Below are positions 23,759 through 36,589 of a stretch of 64,000 bases of DNA, piece by piece; position 1 is the stretch's first letter, and every line of letters begins with the position of its first letter. The position numbers and the translations under genes are program-made. The stretch is from Hybos culiciformis (lineage: Eukaryota > Arthropoda > Insecta > Diptera > Hybotidae). The notes beneath the pieces are model-generated. The model saw only the letters and a program-made list of their open reading frames with translations, made no database searches and had not been told where the DNA came from. The DNA lies in contig OZ023273.1 of NCBI GenBank assembly GCA_964007475.1, positions 117,289,812 through 117,353,811 on the forward strand, read 5' to 3'.

Positions 23759-26700
23759 TGTGGTTATAATTGTTTTAAGTAACGTAAAAACAAAAAAAAT
23801 TAATATTCAATTATATAGGAACCTACTAAATAGTTAAATATCATTATTTATAACTAAAAAAAAATAAAAAAAAAAAAAAATAGTTATAAATGTGTAGGCG
23901 AAATATTTTATTCTTTTTGTCGTGTGCTATTATTTGTTGAACAGACATTAAAGTTAACGGTAAATTTGTTTAAAATTATGAAAACGAAATAGGGTTTTTT
24001 ATTTTATTTTTTTTTAATTTCAAACAAAAAAGAAACTTAAAAAGAAACAAGAAAAAAAAAATTAAAAGAATCAAAGCGATACCATCAAACAGTTTGGCAG
24101 GTAGAGTAGTAGGTATTATTTATATATACAAATATGTACAAAACATAAATATTCATATAAGTATAGCTTAGTTTTAGAATAAAATCTTAGGCATAAAGAC
24201 AAAATTAAAATTCCTACGAGATTTGAATTTTAAAATTTATAAAAAAAGTATTATAATATTATGTACAATTGTACATAAGCATTTACATACATTTGAAATA
24301 AATTTGTAATTTTATATATTCGCATAATGTTCCCGGATACTTAAGTGAAAAACCCTGAAACGTTGAAGACTTGGAAATTTATAAAACTTAAAAAAAAAAA
24401 AAAATTTTTTTCAGCTCTACTATTCTAACTCAAACCACTTCATTGAATTTTTAAATGCTTGACTTGTAGATAGTAGATAGATTGTGCTCTATTTTTTGAA
24501 TGAAAATTTAAAAACATATTTTTTTTTTTTCGCAAGAAAGCTCTTGAAAAAAATATTTAATTAATTATTTGTCATTTCTAATTAATCTGGCCAATCTAAT
24601 AATTAATTTTTATGTATATAATTGACATTTTTATGCATGTTACAATTTTGGCGGTACAGAAAAATTATTAAATTGTTTATTTTTAAATTAATTTTTTTTT
24701 AACAGGCATTGACACAAACTTAAAAGAAAAAAACATAAAAATTCTTTTAAAAACTAAGTCTTTATTGTTCGCACTATCTAAAATGCTCCATTTTCAATTT
24801 TCTTAGATATATAAATATGTATATATTGGATTTATAAGTATTCGTAGATTCGTTATTTGCATGTGAAAATGTCATAAAATATATGTTCTAAAATCCTTTG
24901 CTTGTGCATACATTTAAATTCATAATTTTATAGTTATTTTTATGGACATAGAAAAAAGATTTATTTCCAGATAAGTTAATATTGTAAAACAGTGAACATT
25001 TAGAAATTTTAGACGCCTATTTGACAAGTAATTAAAAATTAACAAAGTAGCGATAAAAGCGAACCATATTTAATTTTTGTTATTTTTATTTTTTTTAATT
25101 TTAATTTTTTTAATTTTTTTAATCGTATTTATACACGAAGTTAAATTACAAATTACCAATTTTTAAAACTATACTTTAAGTTCGCCCATTTATGTATTGA
25201 ACCTAACTGAAATCCACTTATTGTAATGTGATATTAGAATAAAAGTCTAATAGTCAGAGCTGAGTTAACTACAGATAATGCTGTTTGGGCAAAAATAATT
25301 TTTCCTATTGCAATTCCTATAATTTGGGCAAACTCATATAGTTAGTGCTTATAAGTTATAAGTTTAAGTAGGTATATATTTTTTTTTTCTTTAAACAAAG
25401 AAATTTTATAAAATCTAATGAAATTTTTGAAAGTTTTTATTTTTTATTATTAATTTCAAACCTTGTGAGCGTTTAAAAAATGTTTTAAAAAAAAATAATT
25501 ATGTAATTTTAAGGTCATATTACAATATGACCATGTTATAATTTACTTTGATGGTGTTACACAAGATTCTCCTACTGATTTATTACTATCAAGATACTTA
25601 ATATAGGGCATTTTTTTTTTATTACACTTATAAAAAAGGTTTAAGAAAAAAATAAAAATAAATAAATAAATCTATACATACATATGTATAATATGTAAGT
25701 ATGAAATAAGAAATTAAAAAAAAAAAAAATACAGAAAACATTAGATTACTAACCATAGTAATTATGTTTAACCATAAATCACTTTTTCGCTTTTAATAAT
25801 ATAGCCTGTGGCGAAATTTTGAATATTAATTTTCTTTTCTTGCTGTAAATAAATAATATTACAAAAATAAAATAAATATTTTTCAGTATTTGGGATAAAG
25901 ATAGAGAGAAAAAAATATTATCAATTTTCGAGAATTCTATGAAGAACTTCATTTAAGATTGTATAATGCGGAAAAGGTCCTCACTACTCACTTTCTAAAG
26001 CTATAAGAACAAGCGTTAATTCTTTTTTATTTATAATGAAAAACAAAACGTGTTTGGAATATAGTTAGAGCTTCAGTAAGAGTTGGCGCCAAAAAATTAT
26101 TTATTTACTTGAGTTGTAATGATTTAACCTCGGATTTAACACACATTCCAAGATGCTGTCTTAAGAAATGGTGGTAATTTGGTGCCAATTTTAACAATTA
26201 AAAATATAATATTCGTGTCTTTGGAGTTAGAAAGTAAAAAATATGTAAATTATGAATTAAACATTGTTCAAATCTTTTTATTTTTCTCGGTGTACAATGT
26301 AATGTGCCTATGTAATAAAAAATTCTTATTGAAATATCTGAAAATGATTATATTTTTGTTAACTTAACTATGTACATTCGTGAGAAAATGACGTACATAC
26401 ATAATATACATTTGATTTGGTTTTGTATAAAAACTATGAGTACCTACACTTAATACTGTAATATATATTATTAATAGTTTAATCTTTAAAATCAGAATTT
26501 TTCAATAATTGAACTAGTTCCAGCTAGTTATCCTTCAAATGTCAATTTCGAAATAGGATTAAGTTTATGATTTATTATTCTATAAATTTTTCATAACTAT
26601 TAAAAATATTAATTCCCAGTATGATTTTTGCATAGATTTACATTATGCTGTAGGTTGTGGTACACATTATTATTTTTTGATTACTTAGGCATAATATGTT

Positions 26701-27369
26701 ATAGCAGGCATAATAACAGAGTTCTCATCTAAAACTGAGGAAATTAAATAACAGAAAAAAAAATAAATAAAAATTCTCAATTTCAAATATTTATGGAAAA
26801 TTTAATATTATTATTTTTTTTTTTGTTTTCCCAAAATATGAAATATAGTTTTTAATTGAAATTATATGTTATACTCTGGCCAAATAAAATAAAATACTAA
26901 AATAAATAAAAACAAATATATACTTAATATTTTATTTTCAACTTTTGACCCTTAAAATCATAAATAACTCATATAAAGATTTAACTGGATGTAACACGTA
27001 AATAAAATCCTACAACGAACATGTAAATTACATAACAATAAAACATGTACACATAATTTATTTTTAATAAAATTTTTTTAATTTAACATCCATTTGCATA
27101 TTTTAGATTTTAATATAAATATGCTTAAAATTTTTAATTAAAAGTTTCTTCTTCCCTGCAAGTTAAATTTTCCGGTTACTAAGTAAAACATGCTTATATC
27201 GATTTTCCTATTTTATTCGTAAATTTAATATTGAGTTTCAATAATCATTATATTAGCAATGACAAGAGTTAATAAATTTACTATGTAATTAAATGTAAAT
27301 TAACAATTTAATGTTGTAAATTTAATGTCCTTCTTTTTTAATTTTAATTTTAATGGGTTTTGCGAGGTG

Positions 27370-27445
27370 TAGGACTAAAGACAATTAAAAAAACTATTTA
27401 ATTTATTTAAATTAAAAAACTTTTTTAATTGTTTTCAGTCTCCTA
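27370..27445. repeat. AT-rich hairpin, ~76 nt
   Basis: The arm starting taggactaaagacaatta pairs with the downstream arm ending taattgttttcagtctccta, around an A/T-rich stem with a few mismatches. The length resembles a small hairpin precursor. The stem is mostly A-T pairs, so a structural RNA is not claimed. Confidence 0.35.
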
Positions 27446-27773
27446 TAGTTATATCCATCAAAAACCATAAGAAATAAATCAACAATAAGTTATATATGAA
27501 TTTATCTCTTCTAATATTTTTTATAAAAACTTGAGATGCCAGTAAATATTAAATATAAAGATATTTTATTTATATTGAACTTCATCTGATTGTTGTAGTC
27601 TTATCCAAAAAAAAAATGTTTGCTTTAACTTAAAAATATAGATTTTCAACCTCGTTTTCAACATCTAAATAAAATTCTAGAAATATTTTTTCATAATAAA
27701 TAAAATAATATTGTAGTTACGTGCTAATGGAACTGAAGTATGTATAGCTTTTATTTTCATAAGTTCCGAAAAT

Positions 27774-27797
27774 ATTATTATTATTATTATTATTATT
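27774..27797 (+). repeat. (ATT)n microsatellite
   Basis: Eight perfect trinucleotide units. Similar (AAT)n tracts lie at about 56338-56358, 58851-58874 and 61300-61320. Confidence 0.9.
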
Positions 27798-30700
27798 TTT
27801 TTTTGCAATTTTCCCTTTGAATCCATATGAAAATGTATTTTAATTAATTTTCCTTTTTTTTTCATAGATACACACGTATAAATAGACGTATAGTGTTTGT
27901 TAAAAATAAAATATTTTCATAAGCAAATAAGTAAATACAAAAAATAATATAGTTATAAACATAGATATCGGAAATTGTTTTGATTGAAATTTATTTGCCT
28001 ATATTTCTGGTTAAAGTTGATAAGTATATTTATTTTTACCGTAAATTTTTAAAATATGTTTCAATATTTTCGAAATTTACACCAACATGAACACGTCCGT
28101 CGAAATAAGAAGTCTAAAGAAAATCTATGAGCAAATCATGAAAATAATGTCATTAAGAATGAATATAATAGGAAAATTTGACAATCTGGACAATCAGATT
28201 TTGAATTGTATTGTTTTGATTTGTATCTTAATACCTATAACTTTTTTGTATCAAAAATCAACGAAAACATAATAATTTCATATTATGCTTTAAAATTATT
28301 TTGTTCATGTTGTAAAATTATTACCATTATTTTGAATGAAATATTTTTTGCCCGCAAAAAAAAAACAAAAATTGATGTATTTTCAATTTTATGTATCATA
28401 ACTTTTCTTTTATATATACATATATTATATATATACAAGTTTTTTTTAGGCAAAAAGGTCAAAAATTTATATTATTTTTTAATATTGATAAATCTTTTAT
28501 TTATATTTTAGCTTAATACCAATTGTTATAATAAATAATTTTTTTTTTTCCAATATTTTATTAACATTTTTTCTTTATTTATTTATTTTCTTTTTTTGAA
28601 TAAGTTTATAATACTTTTCTGTTTATAATTTATTGAATTGTTTTTCATGAAATTTTTCTCAAAGAAACAAAAAAAAAAAAAAGAATAAAAATGAAAATTG
28701 TTCACATACATAAAATTTTCTATACCATATAATACACGTAAATATACTTATATTTATTTTTCCCGGGAAAAATTTTAGCATAAATATAATAATAAAAAAA
28801 AAAACAAAAAATATTATCTTAGTAATGGCCCTAAAACTCATAATTTTAAAAATTATTCAAGTGAAAATTAATAGAATTTTTATTGAAATTTATATAAACT
28901 GACTGACTGTTGAATATTCTTTTCTATAGATAAGATTTAATGGTAGAACTTTTTTTTTTTTTAGATATATAATATATAAAAAATTGGAAAAACAAAATAG
29001 TAAATTGTATGGAATGTCAAATTTTATTACTAAAATGCAATTTTTTTTTTTCGTTCGAATGACATGACATTATATAAAATCATAATATTTATTCGAATTT
29101 CTCTGCTTTGAAACTTCTGAGTTGTGTCTGCGATACGGTAAATTTAGATGGAATATATTTTTAAAAACAAACAATTTTTTGCCTTATATAAAAAATAAAA
29201 AAAAAAAATTCTCAAAAAAATAAACGTCAATGTTTATATTATATGTTTTTAAGATAAAAAAAAATTTACTTCACATTTATCGGTTATTTTATCGTACTAT
29301 GAACTAGTTTGAATTAAAATAGAACAGAAAATATTACAAAAAAAAAATATAACAATAAACTTTCTTGTAAATTACGCAATAAATTAAGAAATAAAGTTTT
29401 TAGTGCATATATTTATACCTGAAGCAATAATAACTGACATGTATAAATCGAATTTAGGGTTTAGGCGATTTTATTTTAGTTTTATAATAATTTTTCTATT
29501 CCACATCAAACATTTGTTTGTTCCTTTTTTTTCTATACTTACTTGTTTGATATACCTACTTGATAATAATAATTATATAATAAGGTTGTCTCGAAACTTA
29601 TTTCATGGTGAAAACATATAAAAAAAATTAAAATCTATAATATTTGTAAATCAAAGATACCCACTGGAATTGCCCTCATGTATTTCTTATGCTGAATTAA
29701 ACGACTGTAGATCTTTCATAAATTTTAATTTATTAAGCTTTCAATAAACTTCAAGTACTTATATACTTACTGTGACACAAAATATTTTATTATATGTATG
29801 ACAGATGTTAATAATTGCTGTTATATTTTAATATATATTCTAAGTACATAGGATAAATTTTTAACTGACAATTTTTATATTGTCTTCACGAAATTTCCAT
29901 TCTGCCTCCAATCATAAAACGTAAATTATTAAAAGTAATAAAAAAAATGTTGTTATTCTTCTATACTTATATAAGATGATTACAACGAACTTTATGCCTG
30001 TACATCTTAAAAGGACAACATTCAAAAAGATTTATATTACTAAGTAACTTGAAAATTACATTAGTAAACATTTTCAAAAATAATAAAAAAAAAAAAGTAA
30101 AAATAAAAATAAAATAATGTTTGCAATTATTAATTTAAAATGAAAGGTTCTTTACTTAAATCCCTTAATTATCTGAATCCTAATCAATCTTATTTTCTTT
30201 GGGGCCAACATGTGTTTTTAATTTTTTTTCTATCTCTTTTTTTTTTTTTTTTTTGAAAAATTTTATATTAATTTTGGCTTTGAATAATGGATAAAAAGGT
30301 TTCCACGTGAAATTGTCGTAAAAAAAAAAAAATTTTTATTTGAAGTTATTCTGGTATGGTAATAAATTAAAAAAAAATAAATAAATTTTCTTAATATTAC
30401 TTAAACCTTTTTTCCTTGGCAAATTTGTTGTAAAGGAGCAATATATTATATACACACAAAGTTCATAATAAAAATATGTCTTCTTTTTCTTCTTACAAAA
30501 ATATTAAAAATTTATGTATTTTTTCTTTTTAAGTCAGACATTGCATTTTATTTTATTTATTTATTTTTTATTTTTTGTTCAATTTTAAGGTTTTAGGATA
30601 ACATCTTTTTAATTACCTTTTTTTTTTTTTATGTTACAAGCACAGATGAACTAAATAAAAATAACTAATAACTACTATGTACACTTTGTTATATAAAATC

Positions 30701-31709
30701 TTATAAAAAAAATAAAAATAAAATTAGAGTGTAATAAATTTTTTGGTATAGGATTATAATAAACAAATTAATTTTAAAGTTTGAAGAGAATTTATAAGTA
30801 AAAGGGCTTTCGAAGTTTTTTTTCTTAGAAACTTCTTCTTTGAATGAAAATATATAAATATTATGTGAATATTATATGAAATATTTTTTGGATTTTCTTC
30901 TTAACTTGTAATTTATTTCTTGAATTAGAAATTTTTGTCTTTTTTTTGTATTTTTATAGTCAAGCTTAAATGAAAATAATTTTTAATTACAACAAATAAA
31001 TTTTGTTGACAAACAATATCTTTCTATTTTTATTATTACAGATGATAGATATAAATAATATATAAGTATGTAGTTTATTAAAATAAAGTCAAGGTAAATC
31101 GAGAGGGAAATATTATTTATTTCCTGATATTGAGAAAAAAAAAAAAAATTAATCCTGCACTAGTGCGAAGCTACAGGATATCTAAAAGGTCCTAATTATA
31201 AACCTATATAGTTGAGTTTTCACATATATACGATAATGTAATAATTTTTTATTTGCTTTTCTGGAACAATTTTTATTTTTCATATAAAAATACTTATGCA
31301 GACGATTGTATGAAGCAGACAAAAATAAAAACAATTTTTTTTTTATTCAAATAAGTATTTATTCAACAATATAGAGGTACTTCTAAATATGTAAAGATTT
31401 ATTAGATGCCCCAGTGGGATATTTCATTAAAAAAAAAACCGCATTGAAATTACTATTTTGTGGAATGAATTTGAAACGGATTTAATGATGGGCATTTATT
31501 TATTTATTTTTTTTAATTTACCTATAAACATGAGCACGGAACTATTTGTAACCTTAAATGAACCAATACTATAATTCTAAATGCTTCCTAATAGCAATTG
31601 GAAATATAGGCTGGTAAATTTTTGATTTGAAATTATAATTCAAAAATTTTACAATAAATTAATTTTTTATTTGTACTGAAAAATAAAACCATATTAAGGT
31701 ATGTTATAC

Positions 31710-32087
31710 CTTGTTCGCATTTCAACGTTTATCCGGATAAATAAGTGGAAATTTCCACTTTCTTAAACTACCGTTCGCACTTGAGAAGTGGAAAAAATTT
31801 GACTGTTTTAAAAAAAATTTAAATGAATTTTTTTTTTTTTTGTTATGAATTTTCAAAAATCTGAAGTTCAAAAATAATTTTAAAATTAAATTTCACTTTT
31901 TTTGATATTTTGACACAAAATAAACGGTGCCAACCGTACCAAATCTATCAAAAAGTAGCTAAAAGGAACTAGCTAAGTGGAAAAATAACTGGAAATTAAA
32001 ATATCCCGAAAAAATTTTTGTATGATAATATCCACAAAGTTTCCGGAAAAATCGAAATATCCGGAAAAATATTGAAGTGCGAACAAG
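31710..32087. mobile_element. MITE with ~33-bp inverted ends
   Basis: The left end cttgttcgcatttcaa with downstream atccggata is matched in inverted order by the right end, whose complement reads cttgttcgcacttcaa and then ttccggata. The interior repeats the gttcgcacttgagaagtgg theme at about 31773-31791 and includes the palindrome ggaaatttcc. No target duplication is obvious, so the superfamily is open. Confidence 0.7.
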
Positions 32088-34572
32088 ACTTTTTATACAC
32101 AGTATTTTTTTCAGCCATTATACCTGATTAAAATATTTGTCCTTAAAAAAAAATTAATTTTTGATTATTATCTAGTCCATTGAAAGTTCAAATGAATCCC
32201 ACTTAATTTTTTTTCCTTTTCTTTTATTTTTTTTTAATATTTAGGATAAAAAAGAACACTAATTAAAAACCAGGAGAAAAAAAATTCTATGGTATACTCA
32301 AAAATTGTTCATTATATACATATATACGTGTGTATATAAAGATTATTCTACATTTATATATTTAATAAATATCCTTAAGAAAACTGAAATATTATTATTA
32401 TTATTATATTTTTCGCCTTAAACAAAAAGAAAATAATAAAATGTTATTTTATGTATTTTAACGCAAAAAAAGGAAAAAAAAATCCTGATTAAAAAATTTT
32501 TTAATAAAATTTCTTGTAAAAAGGAAAATTTCAATGTGGTAACTAAGAAATATTTAAGATACAAAAAAGCAAAAAAAAGGTGAAAATTTTACTTCTTAAG
32601 AGAACAAAAAAAAAAAAAATTGAAATTAAAAATTAAATTTACCTAATCTAGATTTTTCTTTTATTTTTTCATTTAATTTTGAAAATATGACTTTTCTTTT
32701 TTTTTTATTCTATGATCTTTGAATTTTCTCATAGTTTGTTGCGGTCTTTTTGTTTTTTTTTTTTTGCGCTGAAAAAAAGGCAAAAATATAATTTTAAGTC
32801 ATAAATTCAAGTAAAATAATTAACAAAAGCGAGGAAAAAAAAAAACAAAATTTGGACCCAAAAATTTTAATCATTTTATACATATATTTAATATATGTCA
32901 AAATATTTACTTATAATGTCTAGTGAGCGTATTAAAGACTGAACTTTGATTCACGAATTGGACTTAAGAATCAGTCGAAATCAAATCTGTTAAAATTAGG
33001 CGCTGACAATTTTTTCAATAACTTAAAAAAAGTAAAATTTATTATGACATACATACTCTTAATGTATCTTCTTAATTTTTTTTAGAAAATTCATATAAAT
33101 TATAATAAAAATATAATATTTGATTGCTTAATGCGGAATTCCAAATAAATTTCATTCACTAAAAATTTTGACAGAATTATAAAATTATAAAATTGTGAAA
33201 GAAAAAGAAGAAAAAAGAAAAAAAAAAGACCTTCTTCTTACATTATTGTTATATATTTTTGCAAAAAAAAATTTTATGAAATCTTTTTATTAAAAATTTC
33301 ATAAAATATTATGATTTAAACTTTTGAAGGGAGGATTAAGTGTAAATCTGCAACAGACAGAAAAGGGATACAATTTTATTTAAAAATATATATACCTCTA
33401 TAATGTAAGTATATGTGTATATATGAATAACACTTTTAACCAAAACAGAAATTGTGTTAAATTATTTTATGATTAAAGGCGCTATTTTTTAGCATATATA
33501 GTATATATTTGAATTGTATATGATTTATTTAAGAAAATGAAATATTATTAAACATAAAGTTATTCTAATAATGTTGTTACTTTCGGTTATGACCTTTTTT
33601 TTTACTTGAACGTTTTCGTTTTTTGTGAGAAAAATTACTAACTATAAAAATATTGAAAATTTTGTTCAATTAGAATGATGTTTAGGTTTAATTCAAGCCA
33701 TTTTAATTCAAGATTTAAGTTGTTTTAAGTAATTATCTTAAGACGCCGTAGAGTCAGCATCGAAATTAATGTATAAAAAACAATTTTTTTTACGAACAAA
33801 ATTATTATATTGAAACATTTTATTGACAATTATAATTTCGATTGAATCATTATGTTTTAAATATGCTGGTTAGCACTTTTAATTTGTTTTGAATTAAATA
33901 TCATTAAGTATGTATCGTATTGTACAGTTTATTTATTTTTTAACGTAATTAAAAGATGCCCGTAATAAAATATTTTTATTCAAAGATCAAAAAGGATAAT
34001 GATGATGGATTTTTAATGTTAAAATAAAATATAATGTAATCTTCAAAATATTATGTTCCTACTTCTCTCAGTTTTAGGTTTTGTTTCTGTTTTTTTTTTT
34101 TTTTTATTATTATTATTTCGTATATAATTCAAATTATAAAGTGAATTAAAAACTTGTGAAATTTACATCAGACATTTATGATATTGCGCTTTAAAAAGTA
34201 AAACCTTGTCAAAAGTTATTTAGTAATGCAATAAACTGAGTTGGGAATGGGATATAAAAAAAAAAAGAAATAATATTAAGTATGTATGTATATAGTTAAA
34301 AAATTTTTTGACGTTTGAAAAATTATATATGTAGACATAATTTTTAGAGTTTTAGAATAAAAGACAAAAATATAAATGTCATAAAATGTAATTCTTTTGG
34401 CAAGAAAATTTAAATTTGTTATGAATATTATAAATAAATCATGACAATATTTTTGAGGAATATTCTTCTGAATTCATTATAATAAATGTATGTACGATAA
34501 AGTTTGAAATATTCAAATATGAATGCATTTTATTTGAAAAGAGGGGAAAAATAAAATCAAGCAATGAAATGA

Positions 34573-34612
34573 TGTGCTCTGTAATATACTATATGTTGTG
34601 CTCTGTAATATA
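34573..34612 (+). repeat. Short direct repeat, 24-bp spacing
   Basis: The 16-mer tgtgctctgtaatata occurs at 34573-34588 and again at 34597-34612, in a patch less AT-rich than its surroundings. Confidence 0.8.
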
Positions 34613-34997
34613 AGATATCGTGTTGCTTTCTACGTTGAAAACAATACTTCGTCTATACATATGAGTTAGGCTCTAAAATTGTTTCGTTGTGGTTTTTGAT
34701 GTTCGGAACATGTTCTTATTCCTGGATGTATGAGCGATTAAATAGACATTGAAGTTTACTAGGTACCGCCCGGTGTACTCGTCATTGGACGAAGAAAAGA
34801 ATCAATTGAATTTTTGAAACTTGAAATCATTAAAAATAATTAAAATTAGAAATAAAATTTTTTTTTAATAAAAAAAGTTTAATCTATCATAATACTTAGT
34901 ATGCTTAAAAATTAATTTTTTATTTTATTTTTTAATATATTTTATTGTGATTATTATTAAAATTTTAAATCTGTCAAAGCTACACATATTAACATCA

Positions 34998-35036
34998 TTT
35001 TCTGCTGTTAAATATGTTTTCTGCTGTTAAATATGT
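34998..35036 (+). repeat. 19-bp tandem duplication
   Basis: ttttctgctgttaaatatg is present twice back to back, with no mismatch. Confidence 0.9.
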
Positions 35037-35270
35037 TTATCTCTAGTTCAATTCGAACAGAGCATTGCATTAGTAATTTCAAATGACACAAAACCTATTC
35101 TACCACAATATTTTCTGAGAGTACTTCTCCATATCATGTATAATTCAAAAATGTGCTTCAATTTCTGTCTGTATCTCAAAACAATTATTATAAATTCATA
35201 AATATAGGATTGTTATAATTTAATGGAATTAAAATAAAAAAAAAAAAAGTTTTTGTGAAAGGTTTTCTCA

Positions 35271-35290
35271 TGATGATGATGATGATGATG
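35271..35290 (+). repeat. (GAT)n microsatellite
   Basis: Perfect tgatgatgatg-type run of 20 bases. Confidence 0.9.
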
Positions 35291-36500
35291 AAATAAATAA
35301 AGAGTGAAATGAACTTTTAATTAATTCAAAAATATTTTATAATTTATAAAATATAAGCATAAATGTACTTAAATTATTTATTTATGTATTTTATTATTTA
35401 ATTTTAAATAATATATATTTGAAATATTTGTTGGGACGTGATATGTGTATGCATTATGTATTAACATAAAAATATTTTTTTTTTAAGACATTATGTGTAG
35501 AAGTCATAATTAAGTATATAATACACATATGTACGATATGTATATTGTGTATCTAATTAAATACATAATTAGTTCAAATAAGTGGAAAATATTTGTTAAA
35601 TTGGACGTCAGAACGGAAAAATTTTTAAATTTTCTCAAATAAATAATAATTATATTTCCTTTCCAAAAAGGAAAAAGTTTAGACGAAATTTGTTTTCTTA
35701 AGAAAGAATAAAATTAAAAGTTTAACACTTTTGAAGTATATATTTTTTTTTTGGTTGTGCGATATAGAAACATGTGGTTTTTTGCTTTGAATGAATTTGA
35801 ACTTATAATTTGTTAGAAACACACAACATATCGCAGTGCTTAGTGGTTCAGTGCATAAGAATTTTCTTTTAAAAAAAAGGAAATAAATTAAAAAGTTAAG
35901 AAATTTGAAGAAGTTACGGAGAAATTAAAGAAATTATTTAAATTTTATTTTTTTCGTAATATTATTAAGATGTGTGAATTCCAATTTATAAATTTATAAA
36001 ACGGCATCAAATCCTATACAACGGAGCATATTTAACATAATTATTAAAAATTTGATAAACGAAATAAACTTTTGGCAGATTCTAAACTCTAAAGTACATT
36101 TTCCCTTGATGTTTGATTATAATTTTGAATTTTTAGTTTTAAAGGTTTTTCTTCTTTTGATGTTGTAAAGATTTTTATTTCATTTTTGTTAATAAAAATG
36201 TCTAGTTTGAATATTTTAATATTCTAACCAAGAACGTAATATTTTTGGCTAAAATAAAACAGTAGGTTAGAATACTTAAAGTGAATTAATTTTTAGACAT
36301 AATACACAATTAGTGCTGAAATGCTGAAATCTTAAAAGGATTTAAATTTTGTTGAGTTGACAATTATTAATAAAATTTTTTTTATTTATTTAGAAGTCAA
36401 TAGTTTAAAAATCGGTTTAAGTTTATTGAAATCATGAATATTGATAATGAATGGGATGGGAATTTTTTCGATAATTCTTTCGTCTTTCAAATAGTTGCTC

Positions 36501-36589
36501 ATATTACGATTTTAAAAAAATATGTATAATATGTTAAAAATGTTAATTAAAACAAAAAGGGTTTAATTGTTTATGTAAAATCGTAATAT
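36501..36589. repeat. Short inverted repeat, 14-bp stem
   Basis: atattacgatttta at 36501-36514 is perfectly complemented at 36576-36589. The 61-bp loop is AT-rich. Confidence 0.6.

Larger units (their letters stand above)
23770..31700. other. AT-rich non-coding region
   Basis: No gene, RNA gene or clear mobile element. It holds an (ATT)n tract at 27774-27797, a small AT-rich hairpin at 27370-27445 and chance low-complexity open frames (for example 28206-28511 and 28659-28841). Confidence 0.6.

Noticed and set aside
26085..26190. ttggcgccaa and ttggtgccaa about 90 bp apart as a tiny inverted-repeat element
   Set aside because: The match is about 10 bp with no supporting flanks.
28206..28511. 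101-codon frame with membrane-like segments
   Set aside because: Same composition effect, with no motif and no plausible context.
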